The notes: generated from the letters alone by a model not told the origin. Counted from the first letter of the stretch, positions 48,101-59,915 are shown. The stretch: 64,000 nucleotides of DNA from Cheilinus undulatus (GCF_018320785.1 NC_054872.1:41714551-41778550), one strand, 5' to 3'. Numbers and translations: made by a program.

Positions 48101-49256
48101 AAAAAAAGATAAAAATACAGACATGAAAGAAAGGATTCTAACACAAATGATAAATGTGGTTCTTCAAGCATTCAGTAACACAAAAGTGAAAATTATTTAA
48201 AAAAACATTGTTTACATGTTATCAATGAAAAAAACACCAAGTAAAAATGTATGGATTTAACTTATGTGGGTAAATACAAGAGTCTCCATGAGCTCTTTGT
48301 GTGTTGTAGTTGTTTTGAATACACTATATACGTTCCCAGGTGAGACAATAAATTTCAAAAGAAGTATAAAGGGCCATTCTTCAAGAAAATATACTGGTTA
48401 AGCCTTCTTACAATCACTGTCTTGGGGTAACAGAATATGTTTTTGAGTAGTCTTTTTGGTGTAAAACAAGAAGCAAACTTAAATTTGACGTCAAAGTCAA
48501 GCCAGTGTTTCAGTGATAATTAACCCCCTGTTTAAATGTAAAAGCCACAGATGATAAACCCATTCTATGGCAAGGGAACGGCTTACAGCTGTACTGATAT
48601 ACTTTACTGATGAAGTACAGAAAGAATAACGCCTGAAGTGAACAAATGATTGATATTGCGACGTTTCTTTTTATGCATACAGCAGCAATATCTAAGGGCC
48701 CCGCCCACAAACGGGTCCCCAACAATATCAACAAAAACAAAGGTTTAAAAGACTAACTATCTACGTTTAATCCCCTGATAAATACTTCTCTCATTGATTC
48801 TGTTCCTGAACAGCTTCAGGTGGCGTCTTTAGGCTTACTTACTCTCTGTTTCTGTATTTACTTACATGATAAACTCATTTCACACTCCTGCTGCCCCGTT
48901 GCCATTTCCGTGTCCATGCAGCGCTGTTCAAACACGCTCAGTCCTCCCTCCTGAGGCTCCCCGGAGCTCAGTGATTCCGTAACGAGGCTCTGCTCCTTCT
49001 CCAGGAGCCTGCTCGTGCACCCATGTTGACGCAGCTCCTGCAGCTCGAGCTCTACTTCCCCCAGCCTGCGCTCCAGCCTCTGGATCTCTTTGTCCCTGTC
49101 GGCCACCATCCGCTGGTACTCATGAGTCCTGGCACTGTTGACACCGTACAGCACGTTTATTATCGAGTCTATCGCTAGCCGGATGGCGTTTTCCACCACG
49201 AGAACCTCGTCGTCACGCATGTTCGGGTGCAAAGTTTTATTTCTGACCAAATTCAT
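45163..49256 (-). CDS. Unknown four-exon protein: coiled coil plus duplicated basic module
   Basis: Coding exons are 49256-48866, 47403-47104, 46805-46715 and 45556-45163, giving 391 residues. All introns are GT-AG and phases match (1, 1, 2). Residues 15-40 form a hydrophobic helix (VLVVENAIRLAIDSIINVLYG in two halves) and 41-78 a coiled coil with leucines 61, 65, 72 and 75. Exon 2 is Ser/Pro-rich, then acidic, with two possible SUMO sites (VKEE and IKLE). Exon 4 contains the same 37-residue basic module twice (264-300 and 327-363), sharing SELP, AWR, S-[RK]-R-x-Y and RK-x-AR. The N-terminal exon resembles those I associate with fish zinc-finger and related nuclear proteins, but no zinc finger is present. 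A nuclear, nucleic-acid-binding role is inference from charge only. A CpG-rich promoter precedes it. A transposon lies directly past the stop. Confidence 0.82.
45860..46000. repeat. Partial copy of the MITE-type repeat, intronic
   Basis: Shares GGTCGGGCATTTAAAAAAAA, GTAGTGATTGGACAAGC, CATTACAGGCCAATCAG and neighbouring words with the family at 56030-56420. It lies in the last intron of the unknown coiled-coil gene. Confidence 0.45.
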
Positions 49257-49560
49257 GGTTAAAATCGGCTGTTTTGATGCTAACTTCCAAGCTATGGCGA
49301 AGGTGTTAGCCTGGCTATAAAGATGCTAGGCTAACATGCAGTGTAGCCCCCCAAACACTTACCACGCGCACGGCGCCGACCAGGGCGATAAATTTACACT
49401 CACCACATCTACTACACGTCCTTTCCCGTTATGTAAAGAAAGCGAAAACAACACAGAGTAACGCCGACTTGTTTAACTTCAACATGTAATCGTACCACCT
49501 GAAAAACAGCTTCGCTTCATGCGATGCGTCGTTCGCTTCTTCGGTGAAAGCGTTCATCAG
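49257..49560 (-). promoter_or_regulatory. CpG-rich promoter and 5' UTR of the unknown coiled-coil gene
   Basis: Sequence upstream of the start codon is rich in CpG (for example CACGCGCACGGCGCCGAC at about 49363 and GCGATGCGTCGTTCGC at about 49520), unlike the surrounding AT-rich DNA. This fits a CpG-type promoter. The transcription start was not assigned. Confidence 0.5.
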
Positions 49561-50209
49561 CGAACAGAAGCTTGTTTGGAGGCCACAGCGACACCTGGTG
49601 GCTTGGCTGGCTGCTGAGGTACCTTTTCAGAGGTAGTCTAGAGGCCCCAGACAGAGACCAATATGAGGCCCTTCTCCATTATTTTCCTTAAAGAAGCCAT
49701 AACTAGTAAAGAGATATATTTTTGATTACATTTTTATTGCTAAAAGACATAAAACTACACAACAATAGGATATAATCAATAACTAACTGAAACTTCTGAA
49801 AATATTTTGCACTCTACATATCAGTTTTTCTGACACAAATCATTATTTCCTCCATTTATCTAATGCCAATTTAACATTAATTCTTAAATTGGAGAAATAT
49901 GTTTCAGATCTGAATCTGTCATAAATACTATATATTTCCCATCTATAGCAGAGATTTCCAGGTTGTCAAAGTGTGAACAAGCTTTATAAAAAAAAAAAAA
50001 ATTAAGTAAAAGCTTAGTAAAAATCTTCTTAGAAGTCTTTAATGATATAACTTTAACAACGTAAGTAGAGTTCACTGTTTTTTGCATTTGCAGCACCCTC
50101 AACACCTTTTCAGAGTGAAGACCTCTGCTTTTCTTTGCAGTATATTTAACATTGAATTAAAATAGTGTGCTTTATAGTGTGCTTAATCTTTTCATCTTCT
50201 CCTTATTTT
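49561..50209. other. Intergenic DNA, nothing recognised
   Basis: No gene or repeat family identified. A short A-run occurs at about 49987-50001. Confidence 0.4.
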
Positions 50210-50848
50210 AGGGAAATACCACCAAGAAAACATGGATCGATGCAAAGAAATCCTGTCCTGACATGTGCAGCAGCTGTAGACCTGGACGCTGCCCTTGAAG
50301 GGACGGATTCGAAGAATCCTCCACTATTGCTGTTGACAGAGCTGGTATCGTAGGTCCTGCCCCTTCTTTATTTTGGCTGGTTGGTGTGGGAAAAATGTCA
50401 TTGTAAGGTGCAGCGCTGGTCTAAATCCCTATACAAGAATACATAACTGCTCTCAGGATACTTGACGATCCCTCACACATTCTCCAGTCTGTGTTTGAGT
50501 GACTGGTCAGACCGCAGACTACATTGCCCGGCTGCTCAACTCAAAGAAGTAAAGCTACCTTCGTCCCCAAAGCAGTCCAGCTCCTAAACTTTAACCCATT
50601 TGTACTACAACGTCAGATTGATGCTCTCTCCTGTAATAGACAGTTGTCCTCTTGCACTGACTGCACACAGCACTTTGGAGCTGAATGTTTTTGGGCACTA
50701 CATCTTATTTATTTCTTGCTATTTGCACATGTTCTGTTTTAAATGATGAGTGTTTGTCCATGCTACTGCTCTCTGTGTCTTTTAATTTACCTTCGGGGAC
50801 AAATTAAGTGTTTTGAATTGAAGTGAATTGAATTGAATTGATACATAC
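50210..50848 (+). mobile_element. LINE 3'-end fragment
   Basis: A decayed frame contains ILDDPSHILQSVFE, then a KATFVPKAVQLLN block. This is the C-terminal arrangement seen in CR1/Rex1-group LINEs of fish. The 3' UTR follows, with ACCTTCGGGGACAAATTAAG and a terminal GAATT-rich tandem tail (about 50815-50841). Stops interrupt the frame. The clade is inferred. Confidence 0.55.
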
Positions 50849-50934
50849 ATGATATCCCATGGATTTCATCATGATAAACAGGCAGTGAGATTAAATACAC
50901 AACTCAAACAGTCCAACTGTAATGGCAGCGGTGC

Positions 50935-51123
50935 CTACAGCTTCTTCAAAAACCCAACAGCGGATGGAGCAAATGACCTCAGATATCTGTTAGATTTGTC
51001 CCTCCTGGTGTAGGTAAACCTCCCTGATGGCAGAAGTCCAAACTCTGCACTCAGAGGGGGCTGCTGAGGGTCTCCCAGGATAGCCTTTAGCTTCTGTGAC
51101 TCTCCCCTGAAAAACATGGCCAA
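50935..51123 (-). mobile_element. Possible LINE C-terminal fragment
   Basis: A 62-codon minus-strand frame contains GLLPSGRFTYTRRDKSNRYLRSF and APSAVGFL, in parts resembling the PSGRRYR...NRYKKSF...PSA end of CR1/Rex1-type LINEs. It is short and isolated, so the assignment is tentative. Confidence 0.35.
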
Positions 51124-51125
51124 GA

Positions 51126-51535
51126 TCAGTTATGCCAAAGCCAACAAACTTTGTTGCACACACTTTTCTTAGTTTGTTAATATATTTGCCCAGACATATC
51201 TACATATTTAAAATACATTACCAGAAACATTTCTTATGAACACTTATGAAAACATGACATTTATTTAAATGTGGAAACTCCTACATTTTTTTCTCCAGCA
51301 TCACTATGATAGCAGATTTGCAGCTAATGTAATACCTCTGTTAATGAACAAAAAACATACAAAAAATAACCTTTTAAATCATCTGTCGACATGTCTGTGC
51401 TATTACCAATCAACAGTTTTAATTCAAAGCTCAAGATCATAGTCCAAGTGCAAAAAAATGTCACTGACGAGGTTATTGTCGAAAACTTGTCAGCCTCAGG
51501 TAATGTCCAACAAGTAAAAATGAAATCTAAATCAC
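51126..51535. other. Intergenic DNA, nothing recognised
   Basis: AT-rich with no gene or repeat recognised. Confidence 0.4.
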
Positions 51536-51969
51536 TAGGGCTTTAAATCAAGTAAAGTCTTTAATGGCAATTAATCTCCCCATTTTGCATCTAAAGATGT
51601 CAATGTTTCCTTTTGGATATTTGTGCTGTTTAAGGGTATTTGACTTCTGTTTGGACACAGAACTCATTTTATTTTGAAACGGAAAAAAGGAACTTCTGGT
51701 AGATCAAAGATTATGATACAAATTTAACCACAGACAAGGAACTTTTTTATGAATTGAAACTGACATAAGGGAACAGTTTAAAGGTAAATGTTTGATATCA
51801 CAAGGTTCAGGTGACTTTTGATTGGACTCAATGCATATCACTGTGGCTGCAGGAAGACATTGTGGCTTAATCATAGTAGGCTAAAAGAGACAATAAAACA
51901 TGCAATGAATTTTGATAAAAAAAATGCATCAATTAATCTTGATTAATGAATTAATGCTGACAGCCCTTA
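51536..51969. mobile_element. TIR element with TAGGGCT ends (434 bp)
   Basis: The left end starts TAGGGCTTTAAATC and the right end, read inward, starts TAAGGGCTGTCAGCATTAAT. Both are followed by ATTAATC-rich sequence. These are the ends of a common fish DNA-transposon family that begins with AGGGCTGTCA. There is no transposase frame. Confidence 0.6.
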
Positions 51970-53094
51970 AAATGACACATGCGGTTTTATAAATAAAATA
52001 GAAAATGGAACATAAGCATGCTAACACATTATAACTCTACAAACATTATACCTGTCAAATGTCAACATGTTAGCATTGTTAATGTGAACAAGCAAGTATG
52101 CAACCTTTGGAATAAATATTAAACATCACTTTGTGTTAAACTAAGCATTGATAAAAACGGACATTAATGCCACATCAAAGAAATAAGAGCTTTTATTCTC
52201 CACTCAAATATATCCAATGCTCTGAAGATGCACCGCGGTCACAGGATATTAGGGAAAATCTTTTATAACATGCAGATGATATAAAAACACAACCCCAATA
52301 ATGATATGTATGTTGAATGTGTAATCAGTACCTGTTGTGGACACTTCTGATGTTCTGATTGGTGCTTGCTCTCTTTTTAGACAGGAAATGGCATTTACCT
52401 GCTTAAAATTGTGGGGGAATTAAATCTAACTTTCACAAGTCTTTTAGGCATCATCAGCACAAACCCACAAAAGAAGTCTGTTTTCTACATTTAGGTGTAC
52501 ATATGTATGCAGGAAGTGGGCTTATCACAGCAGGACAAAAATACATTAAACTCTCAGAATTCATAGAAGAAAAACACACCCACAGTTCCTAGAAAAACTC
52601 TTATCTTAGAATTTTTTGAGTCTTTCTGGGTTAAAACAAATTTGCATACAGCTACTGTGGTAGTACTCTGCACATTTTCTCTGTGCTCGTGCTGCTTTGA
52701 TCTGTAAACAGTGGCAGTGTTTTAGTGCTGGATGTTGCGTCAGTGTTTTTAAGAAGATACTAGATATTAGATACTAAGATATTTGGTTTAATGTTCTTAT
52801 GTGTCTTAGTCTGTTGTCATAAATACAGAATACTCTTGAATGAATACCATTAAAAGTCCATGTTATAGAGCACCATTCATACTCAAAGTGCTTTAAGAGT
52901 CTGAAATGAAACTGTTATAACATAAAAGCATTAAAATACAACTAAAGATCATAAAATTGAAAAAGAAAAATATAAAGTAAGAAGAATTAAAAAGATGACA
53001 TTGAGCAAAATAAGGAAAAGAGTGAGAAAAAAAGATATTTGATGGATTAAAATAGTTGTTTGACAGAGGCTATGAGAATATTGAACTTATAGAA
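51970..53094. other. Intergenic DNA, nothing recognised
   Basis: AT-rich sequence without recognised genes or repeat families. Confidence 0.4.
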
Positions 53095-54129
53095 ATGCAG
53101 CAGTCAATCAAGCCAATTCCAAAAAGGTTGGGCCGATGATTTGCAAATCTCCATTTTATTCAAAATAGAACATAAACAACATATCAGACATTTAAACTGA
53201 GACATTTTAACACACTGAGAAATATTAACTCATTTGGAAATTTATATCAGCAACACATCTTAAAAAAGTAGGGACAGGGCCATGTTTGCCATTGTGTAGC
53301 ATCCCCTCTTCTTTAACAACGGACTGTAAACATCTGGGAACCAGTTGCAGGAGTTTTGGGAGAGGAATGTTGTCCCGTTCTTGTCTGATGATTCTAGCTA
53401 CTCAACAGTCCTGGGTCTTCTTTGGATTTGTTTGTTTTATGGTGCACTAAATGTTTTCTGTTGGTGGAAGATCTGGACTGCAGGAAGGCCAGTTCAGTAC
53501 CCAGACTCTTCTACTGTGAAGCCATGCTGTTGTGATGAATGTGGTATGTGGTTTAGCATTGTCTTGCTGAAATATGCAAGGCCTTCCCTTGAGGAGATGC
53601 TGTCTTGATGGGAGCATATGTTGCTCTAAATACTCAATATACTTTTCAGCTTTGATAGTGTCTTTTCAGATGTGTAAGCTGCCCATGCCGTTGGCACTAA
53701 AGCAACCCCATCAGAGATGCAGTCTTTTTAACTGTGATCTGATAACACGCTGGATTGTCCACTTCCACTTAAGCCTAAGGGACACAGCGTCCCTGGTTTC
53801 CAAAAGAAATTTCATATTTTGATTAATCTGATCACAGAACAGTTTTCCATTTTGCCTCAATCCATTTTAAATGAGTTTTGTGCCGTCTCTGGATCATGTT
53901 CACATATGGCTTATATGCATGATACAACTTTAATTTACATTTGCAGATTGTGATTCCTGGAATTGTTCCTGAGCCCATGCAGTGATTTCCAGTACAGAAT
54001 CATTCCTGTTTTTAAAGCAGTGCCATCTGAGGGCCTGAAGACCATGAGTATCCAATATTGACCTTTGGCCTTGTCCTTCAGGTACAAAGATTTCTCCTTC
54101 TGATGATTTTATGTGCTGTAGATGGTGGG
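53095..54129. mobile_element. Common fish DNA-transposon remnant (GATTTGCAAATC family)
   Basis: I recognise the word order: GGTTGGGCCGATGATTTGCAAATC, CATTTTATTCAAAATAGAACAT, AAAAAAGTAGGGACAGGGCC, AGATCTGGACTGCAGGAAGG, CATTGTCTTGCTGAAATATG, GGAGCATATGTTGCTC and, near the end, TCCAATATTGACC with GATTTCTCC. This is a very abundant repeat in fish genomes. The open frames at 53345-53822 come from it and are not genes. The superfamily is not assigned. Confidence 0.65.
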
Positions 54130-54680
54130 AACCAGGCTCTCGTTGAACAGCCAACTGTTGAGAAAGTGTTAGGTTTGAACAGGGAGAGAAGGAGATGCAC
54201 AAAGAGAGATAGGAAAAGGGGTGATCCATGGGCTGACCATGAGATTGACAGGTGGGTTCGTGCAGCATCAGCAGTATTTTGGACATCGTACCACTGTTGG
54301 GGTGAAGATTGACTGATTTACCCATCGGTCTATGTTCCATCCTTCATTTATGGTCATGAAGTTTGGGCAGTGGCCAAAGACTGAGATACAAGTGGCTAAC
54401 ATGAGTTTGATCTGGAGGGAATTCAAACATCCAGAGGGAGATAAGAGTGAAGCTGCTTTACTGCACTGAAAGGAGCCAGTTGAGGTGGTTCAGGGATCTG
54501 ATCAGAATACCTCCTTGTCACCATGCTTTGGTCTTCCAGGCACATCCACTTAGGAGGAGACCTCAGGTCAGACCCAGAACTCACTGGAGGGATTATATCC
54601 TATCTGGCCTGGGAATGCCACGGGATGGAGTTGGAAAATACCAAAGAGCAGAGGGATGTCTTGCTTAGCCCATACTGTTT
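54130..54680 (+). mobile_element. RTE-type LINE 3' fragment (decayed)
   Basis: It contains DHEIDRW...AASAV (about 54236-54280), SFIYGHEVWA, a TERSQLRWFRDLIRIPP block and a PRTHWRDYI block in broken plus-strand frames. This is the same lineage as the fragments at 9715 and 61625. It lies directly against the preceding transposon remnant. Confidence 0.65.
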
Positions 54681-56029
54681 AACAGCACACTATTATCAAG
54701 TTGGTGGGTGGTGGTGAGAAATTTGCCCTCTTGGCGTGTTCACAAGGACAGAATCTGGAGTGTATTTAAAACAGACTTCACATTTGAATGTATCTGTTGC
54801 AGTAGACAGTTTAGTTTGAAACTTTCTTAAACAGAAATATGATACAATCAAGTTATCTCCAACTCTGGCAGCCCACAATTTCAGTCTTCCTCGAAAACAA
54901 AACTTTCTCGTAAACACAGAAAGTGTTTACGAGAGTTAAAAATGAAATGGTTGGGAGAATGTTAGAAATTATGCTGGATTACGTGTTTATGAGGAAAGGA
55001 AAATAAAAAACAGTTTAAACACCCAGTAACAATTTACATAAAGATCAAGAGAACCTTTGAATGCCTTTTATTTCCCCCTCTGTTCTTGGGTAAAAGTCAG
55101 AGGTCTCATTTTCTAACCATGTATGAGCAACACTTGAAACTGTGTGGGAGGAAGGCTGCATCTCCTCGCCAATATTGAGGTTTGCTTCTCATTGATTTCC
55201 AATCAATCATGTCTATCATCGTTATTGATGTTTTTGTTGTCTGCATTTTAAAAATTTTATCAGAAATGTGATACATTAGATAAGACACCTGTTCTGGGTG
55301 ACCTTTTAAGCATCATGATACGATGGTGGTCTGACCTGACTAATGCAGAGAGTTGCTCTCTACATTTATGCTCTCTTGATCAACACTGTACCCATTTTCA
55401 GTTTCCATTTGTTAATGGGGTCCAGTGGTAAAGTTGGCTGGGAAAGTCGGGGGTTTGGTTGCTCCTGCTGCTGCATTAGTGACGTGTGACTTCAGTGTGA
55501 GTGCGGGTGATTAAAAATATTACTAAAAAATGTTTGATGACTTGCTTTTTCCCATGAGGATGACAAAATTGAGACTTGAATTGAGTTTTCATCAAGAAGA
55601 CTAAAAAGAGATGTAAGGACTGTTGGACAGTCAAAATCCATGATATTTCTCCACTATGCATATGTCAGTATTCTCATGACTGTATTTTACATCAATTACA
55701 GTATTGATAGTGCATTAATAAGAGCATTTTGCAGTTATATCAATTCTATAATTGGCTGATTAGACAAGTCCAAAGAAAATAAATGCACTGACTAAAAGCA
55801 AATACTAAAATGTAAGGATTTTTATTTGACTGACACTGGACTAAAATGGTTTTTGATTGACTAAAATGAGACCAAAATTACAAGGTTAAAAAGGCACGCA
55901 CCAACGTTCAGTATCAGTATGGGCAATTTTTCTATCAAACAACAATATTTTATTTAATTATCAGTCTGATTTTAGAAAAAAGCACAGTACACAGTACACA
56001 CATCCATCTGGTAAACCACTCATAGACAG
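54681..56029. other. Intergenic DNA with a FOX-type inverted hairpin
   Basis: No gene recognised. Contains the perfect inverted repeat listed separately and, at about 55418-55480, a weak tRNA-like string rejected as an RNA gene. TTTAGTC-type repeat words occur at 55790-55910. Confidence 0.4.
54906..54934. repeat. Perfect 12-bp inverted repeat containing two FOX-type cores
   Basis: TCTCGTAAACAC (54906-54917) and its exact complement GTGTTTACGAGA (54923-54934) flank a 5-base loop. Each arm contains GTAAACA/TGTTTAC, the core bound by forkhead factors. A related single half, ACGTGTTTATGAGG, occurs about 50 bases downstream. Confidence 0.6.
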
Positions 56030-56420
56030 AGCCTTTGAAAAAAAAACTCGGAGGGTGATTGGATGAACGTTCTGTCTGCCACATCTTTACGGGCCAATCA
56101 GAAAAACAGCACGTGACGTAGCCTCTACTGAGCCTATGGCTGTGCCCCTACCAAAGGAGCAAACTCCATAGAGAGATAGAGAGCTGCATAACGCGAACCA
56201 TGGCGACTGTAGACATGTCAGACACGACTTTTGTCATTTTTGAAAAGAAAACAACTCACTGCTGTTCTTTGTTGTTCTTCTTCTTCTTCTAACGAAGAAA
56301 TGTCGTCAAGTTCTGATAAAACTGGCGCTTTAGCAGCATTCACGCTAATTTCTTCCACCATGATTGCACCCGCCTTTCGTTGCTGCTTGCTTGCGTCATG
56401 ACTCGTCATCCATCTTTTAG
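56030..56420. mobile_element. Fish MITE-type repeat (CATGGCGACTGTAGACATGTC family)
   Basis: Recognisable by GATTGGATGAACGTTCTGTC, GGGCCAATCAG, CATGGCGACTGTAGACATGT, GTTCTTCTTCTTCTTCTAACG and CCACCATGATTGC. A shorter copy sharing only the first part (ATTGGACAAG...GGCCAATCAG) lies at about 45860-46000, inside an intron. The 63-codon frame here is repeat-derived. Confidence 0.55.
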
Positions 56421-57313
56421 ATTATTTTATTGAAGTAATTTTGGTGTGCATTAGTCTCTAAACCCTTTTTACCTTCTTGTCAATCATTTTTGTACATTCC
56501 TGTTAACACTTTGAACTGGAATTGAATTTGTTTGAAAGGTGCAATATCAATAAAGTTTGATTGACTGATAGATTTATTTGATTAGTCTTGTTTTAGTCTC
56601 CTGAATGAAACCAGACATATCTTATCATTAAAGATCTATGTTTAGCTCGTCTCGTCTTTCTCATGAAAAAAATGTAGTCATCAAACTTTTTAGTCATAGT
56701 TTTAGTTAAAGAGTAGAGCTTTTATTACATGTTCTATTCAAATACTTTCCTCAGATTCCTGCCATCCAGCTCTTTTATTAAACGTTCTCTCCTGGCCATG
56801 TAGGTGGGGAAAGACCTTCAGTAAGGAAACTTGTGTGGGTGCCGATGTGCCGACACCTGATGAACAGATAAATGTATAGAAAGATGAGTGGGTGAGCTTC
56901 ACGACCACATCCTTACTTGTCTGCATCGACAATATCCTCTTGCATAATTAACTCATTCATTCAGTGCAGACTTACAGTAGGCTATACCACAGAGAACTTT
57001 CTGACTCCCATTTTAACATGGTCTACAGTCATCCTGATGGTTTCAGGTTGGGTATCCGATCCTGATTTCAGAAACCAGGGGGCTCTTGACCTGGTTTTGC
57101 TACCTGGAGCAACGATAGGATGCCTTGTCTTACCTTGTGCTCTGCAAAGTGATGCATGTGCAAAACAAATGTAGCAGTGGCAGACTCAGGATGTTTGAAG
57201 GGAGGGGGCACAAACCCACAGAAGCTTACATCAATTATTCTGAAACATTTAAAAACTCTGGTTAAGATTAAACCCTGGAGGACGATCAAACAAGTTGGAG
57301 GGACTTCTTAGAG
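56421..57313. other. Intergenic DNA, nothing confident
   Basis: TTTAGTC-type repeat words occur at 56575-56720. No gene recognised. Confidence 0.4.
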
Positions 57314-57840
57314 CAGCAGTTCTCAACTGGTGGGTGGGGACACAAAAAAGGGTCATGAAGCTTTTAACCAGTGAATGGTGGGGTAAGAGAATGTCACCAA
57401 AAGTCTGCAATGAACAAAAGCCCTAAGTGGACATAAAGTACATTAATGCATTTTTGCAGGTTTTCCTAGAACAGCACATACATTTCAGTCCATGTTTTTC
57501 TCAAGATTTCAACTTTTTCCCCCTTTTTTTTGGTAAAAGAAGCCTGTTTTCCCAAGTAATTTTGAAAATTCTTCCATAAATTGCCAAATATCCATGCTAC
57601 CTTAGGAAAAATGTAGCATAATAAAATGTACGCCTACATGTCCTTCTGTAATGGTATGCTTTTTTAACAGGTTTCTTTTGTCCCGTCCATCCATTCAATC
57701 ATGTGTCGCTCCATTTAGGATCCTAAGTGTAATATTTTTCATTAAATACATACAAGTGGTTGAACATTTAAAAAATGGATCGCAATTTCTCATAAGGAGA
57801 TTGTTATTAGTCCTGATGCCTGACCAGTGGAGAACCACTG
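57314..57840. mobile_element. hAT-like non-autonomous element (527 bp)
   Basis: The left terminus CAGCAGTTCTCAACTGGTGGG and the right terminus, read inward CAGTGGTTCTCCACTGGTC, are the typical CAGNGGTTCTCAACTGG ends of hAT elements. The flanking 8-mers TCTTAGAG and CAGTAGAG agree at 5 of 8 positions, a decayed target-site duplication. No transposase frame. Confidence 0.7.
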
Positions 57841-58267
57841 CAGTAGAGGGCACTGTCATGTTCCATGTACCACAGGATGCCCTTTTCAAACACTGGGGCA
57901 CCGAGGGGGCATTACCCTCCCATGGGACCTCCCATGCCCCACCTGTGGGTTCACCAGTGAGCAGCAGCAACAAGAGGGTCTCTGTTCTGGAGTGACAAAG
58001 TAACTGAGTTTTGTCTTGAGGGGAGCACTGAAATGCTGACCTGTTCAAGTCTGTGGTGAATGGACTACAGGATTGCTGAATCAGTTCCATGTTGGCCATT
58101 TCAGACTAGGTGCATGGTGGCTGTGTGAAGACTTATTATTTAATTCTGTGTGAATGGGCTCAGCTCTGCAACGTGTGTATAGACGTTTCCAGAAACCATA
58201 CTTTTCTTACTTATTATAGGCCTCAGGAAACACAGAAACAGTCACTGGTGGAAAACAAAAGTTGAGT
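57841..58267. other. Intergenic DNA, nothing recognised
   Basis: Non-repetitive sequence between the hAT-like element and the minisatellite. The short frames lack support. Confidence 0.4.
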
Positions 58268-59190
58268 GCCCTAATGAGTATCCTCAAAGTGGTCAATTTG
58301 GACAAAATTCCCCTAAGCAGACAGCATTTGACTAAATGCCGTCTTTATTGCCGTCTTAGCAGACAGATGTAGACAAAGTGCCTTTTTAAATACTCCAAAG
58401 TGGACATATTTGACAAAGTGCCCACTTTAGTGCCCTCTAGGCAGACAGAATTTGACAAATTTTCCTCTTAAGTGCCCATAAAGGGGACAGATTTGACTAA
58501 ATATCCTCTTTAGTTCCCTATAGGTTGACAGAGGTTGGCAAAGTGCCCTCGTAACCCTCAAGGTGGAGGAATCAACAAAATGGCCTCTTTAGTTCCATCC
58601 AGGCAGAAACAAGATGACAAAATGCCATCCTAAGTGCTGTCAAAGTGGTCAGATTGGATTTAAAGCCCTCTTAATATCCCTCCCAGTTGAAAAAAATGAC
58701 AAAATGCCCTCTTAGGCTCCTTCTAAGTAGACAAAATTGGGAAAAAATGCCCTTTCTAGTGCTCTCTTAACAGCTAAACATTAAAAAAGGGCCCTCTTTA
58801 GTGCCCTCAAAGCAGACAAAAGTCGACAAATTTCCCTCTTAAGTGCCCTTAAAGTGGAAAAATCTGACAAAATGCCCTCTTTAGTTCCTTACATGTTGAC
58901 AAGAGTTGACAAAGTGCCCTCTCAAGTACCCTCAAGTTGGACAAATTCACAAAATGCCCTCTGCAGTGCCATCCAAGCAGATAAAAATTTACAACATGCC
59001 TAAGTACTCTCAAAGTGGACAAATTTGACAAAAAGACCTCTTACTTGCCCTCTAAGTTGGCGAAAATGCCCTCATAAGTTCCTTCTAAGTCGACAAAATT
59101 TGACAAAATGCCCTCTTTACTGCGCTCTTAGCAACCAAAAGATGAGAAAATGCCCTCTTAAGTTCCCTAAAACAGGACAAATTTGAAAAA
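58268..59190. repeat. 41-bp degenerate minisatellite with higher-order structure
   Basis: About 22 units of 33-43 bp, each built on GACAAAATGCCCTCTTAAGT followed by GCCCTC-AAG-GGACAAATT. Units are individually diverged, yet nine consecutive units (58420-58790) correspond one-to-one to the next nine (58791-59151), giving a second-level period of about 361-371 bp. Open frames in it are repeat artefacts. Confidence 0.85.
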
Positions 59191-59909
59191 AACCTTGACT
59201 CTAGAGAAGGTTTCTAACTGATTTTTATCATTAATATCTGTTTGTGCACTATAGTGCCTGACCACATGTTTACCCTCACCCCTTAAACATCCTGTTTCAC
59301 ACCACAGTAAAATGCTGATGTATTTTCCTTGTAGTATTAAAAGAGTAAATCTTAGAGACACATTCAAATCAGCATTAACCTTCATTAAACAAAGATAAAA
59401 TATGCTTTTAATGAGAACTGAGCCACAGTCAAAGTTTCTACAGCAGCATTATGGACAGCTAAAGTTGAAACAGATTAAAGTGGTGCAGAAATAATCTAAA
59501 TGCATTTTTCTTAAGCAACAGAAAAAGATATAAAGCTATTGTTTTACAGTGTCGGACTTTTGATATTAGAAGAAAATGTAAAAATATGAGCAATACATAA
59601 AAAATAGCTGTGCTCTGCAAGCCTGCACACTCACGTTAGCATAATAAATTCATCAAATTCAACATTCATGTCTGCTCTGCTCACTCCACGTTTGTCTCAG
59701 AGGAGATTTTGAGGTATGTTCAAATGTTTTGTAGATGTATAAAAAATTCAAGTCATAAAATAAAACCTACATTGTCTAAATCAGAAGCTTGATTTTAAAG
59801 CTGCCATGTGCAGTAAATACATGTGTGAGCATACAAGAATGACGGTAACCAGTTACCTGTGCATTCTAGCTCTCTACTTCCTGCTGGGAGTCTGGAGCAC
59901 TTGGGCTGC
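59191..59909. other. Downstream flank of the cytokine receptor gene
   Basis: AT-rich, no gene or repeat recognised. It would hold the gene's 3' UTR if the polyadenylation signal at the stop codon is not used. Confidence 0.4.
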
Positions 59910-59915
59910 TTTATT
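59910..59915 (-). terminator. AATAAA overlapping the cytokine receptor stop codon
   Basis: The final codons read TCC AAA TAA AG, so the hexamer AATAAA contains the TAA stop (59913-59911). It may be coincidental. If functional it would leave almost no 3' UTR. Confidence 0.3.

Noticed and set aside
53345-53822. Frames of 87 and 82 codons
   Set aside because: They fall inside a common fish transposon remnant with recognisable noncoding word order.
55418-55480. tRNA- or SINE-like string with GGTCCAGTGGTAAAG and GGGTTTGGTTGCTCC
   Set aside because: The A-box and B-box likeness is weak, and no acceptor stem or cloverleaf could be drawn. At most a decayed tRNA-derived repeat.
58268-59190. CRISPR-like regular repeats
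   Set aside because: The repeat units are contiguous and diverged, with no unique spacers, and the host is a vertebrate. This is a minisatellite.
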